A DNA stretch of 64,000 nt from Monosiga brevicollis MX1 (taxonomy: Eukaryota > Opisthokonta > Choanoflagellata > Craspedida > Salpingoecidae), in the NCBI RefSeq assembly GCF_000002865.3, contig NW_001865041.1:917793-981792 (forward strand), written 5' to 3'; not shown here. Below are more notes on the stretch, generated by a model. It saw only the letters and a list, made by a program, of their open reading frames with translations, did not search any database and was not told the origin of the DNA. Within the stretch, counting starts at the first letter, position 1.

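Noticed and set aside
1-64000. Bacterial giant adhesin or autotransporter
   Set aside because: Glycine-rich solenoid repeats occur in bacterial adhesins, but six phase-consistent GT-AG introns and the EGF, C8 and SUEL-type domains point to a eukaryote.
1-64000. tRNA, rRNA, CRISPR, transposon, LTR or virus-like sequence
   Set aside because: Nothing with the needed structure was seen. Coding sequence accounts for nearly all bases, and the introns are too short to host such elements.

Overview
The whole 64 kb window lies inside one protein-coding gene on the minus strand. Both ends of the gene fall outside the window. Seven exons joined by six short GT-AG introns (96-196 nt) give one open reading frame of 63,197 coding nucleotides, that is 21,065 complete codons with no start and no stop. 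The last exon seen (39,960 down to 1) is open over its whole 39,960 nt and runs off the window. The exon before the 4.1 kb one (62,595-44,339) is 18,257 nt. I could not support a second gene, RNA gene, mobile element or CRISPR array on either strand. The many open frames on the plus strand and in the other minus frames are shadows of this compositionally biased coding sequence.

The organism is a eukaryote: the gene is GC-rich, with short introns of matching phase. The domain mix (F5/8 type C, HYR, SUEL-type lectin, EGF, laminin-G/pentraxin-like, VWD and C8) is that of an extracellular matrix or surface protein of animals or their unicellular relatives. Short introns plus this mix make a choanoflagellate (Monosiga-like) my best guess. 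That is inference, not proof.

Layout in protein order (high to low coordinates): (1) 64,000-63,680, end of a glycine-rich module. (2) 63,548-62,934, an F5/8 type C domain on its own symmetric phase 1-1 exon, then a 61-nt exon. (3) 62,595-62,125, HYR region. (4) 62,115-58,450, a beta-solenoid-like stretch with a recurring 'LDxxGHxxS' motif. (5) 58,405-16,320, about thirty tandem copies of a roughly 400-residue module with a glycine-rich core (GGGSGGSI ... GxGxIxANGG ... GGGSGGRIAVY ... GGAGTVYV) and a beta-rich linker carrying a GDRTGxxHV signature. Some copies carry inserted domains: four propeller-like inserts, three discoidin-like inserts, one SUEL-type lectin and one unknown Cys-rich block. 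(6) 16,312-11,050, about 50 EGF-like repeats organised as eleven higher-order units of 380-465 nt. (7) 11,010-7,000, Ser/Thr linkers, more EGFs, a VWD, a pentraxin/LamG-like domain and a C8-like segment. (8) 7,000-1, VWD-like and C8 units in tandem, nine C8 units of about 240 residues each, continuing beyond the window.

Taken together this is part of a secreted or surface-anchored megadalton protein (over 2 MDa in the visible part alone). It appears to have a long repetitive stalk, several carbohydrate- or ligand-binding inserts, and a vWF/mucin-like Cys-rich end that in animals serves disulfide-linked multimer assembly. The role is inferred from domains only.
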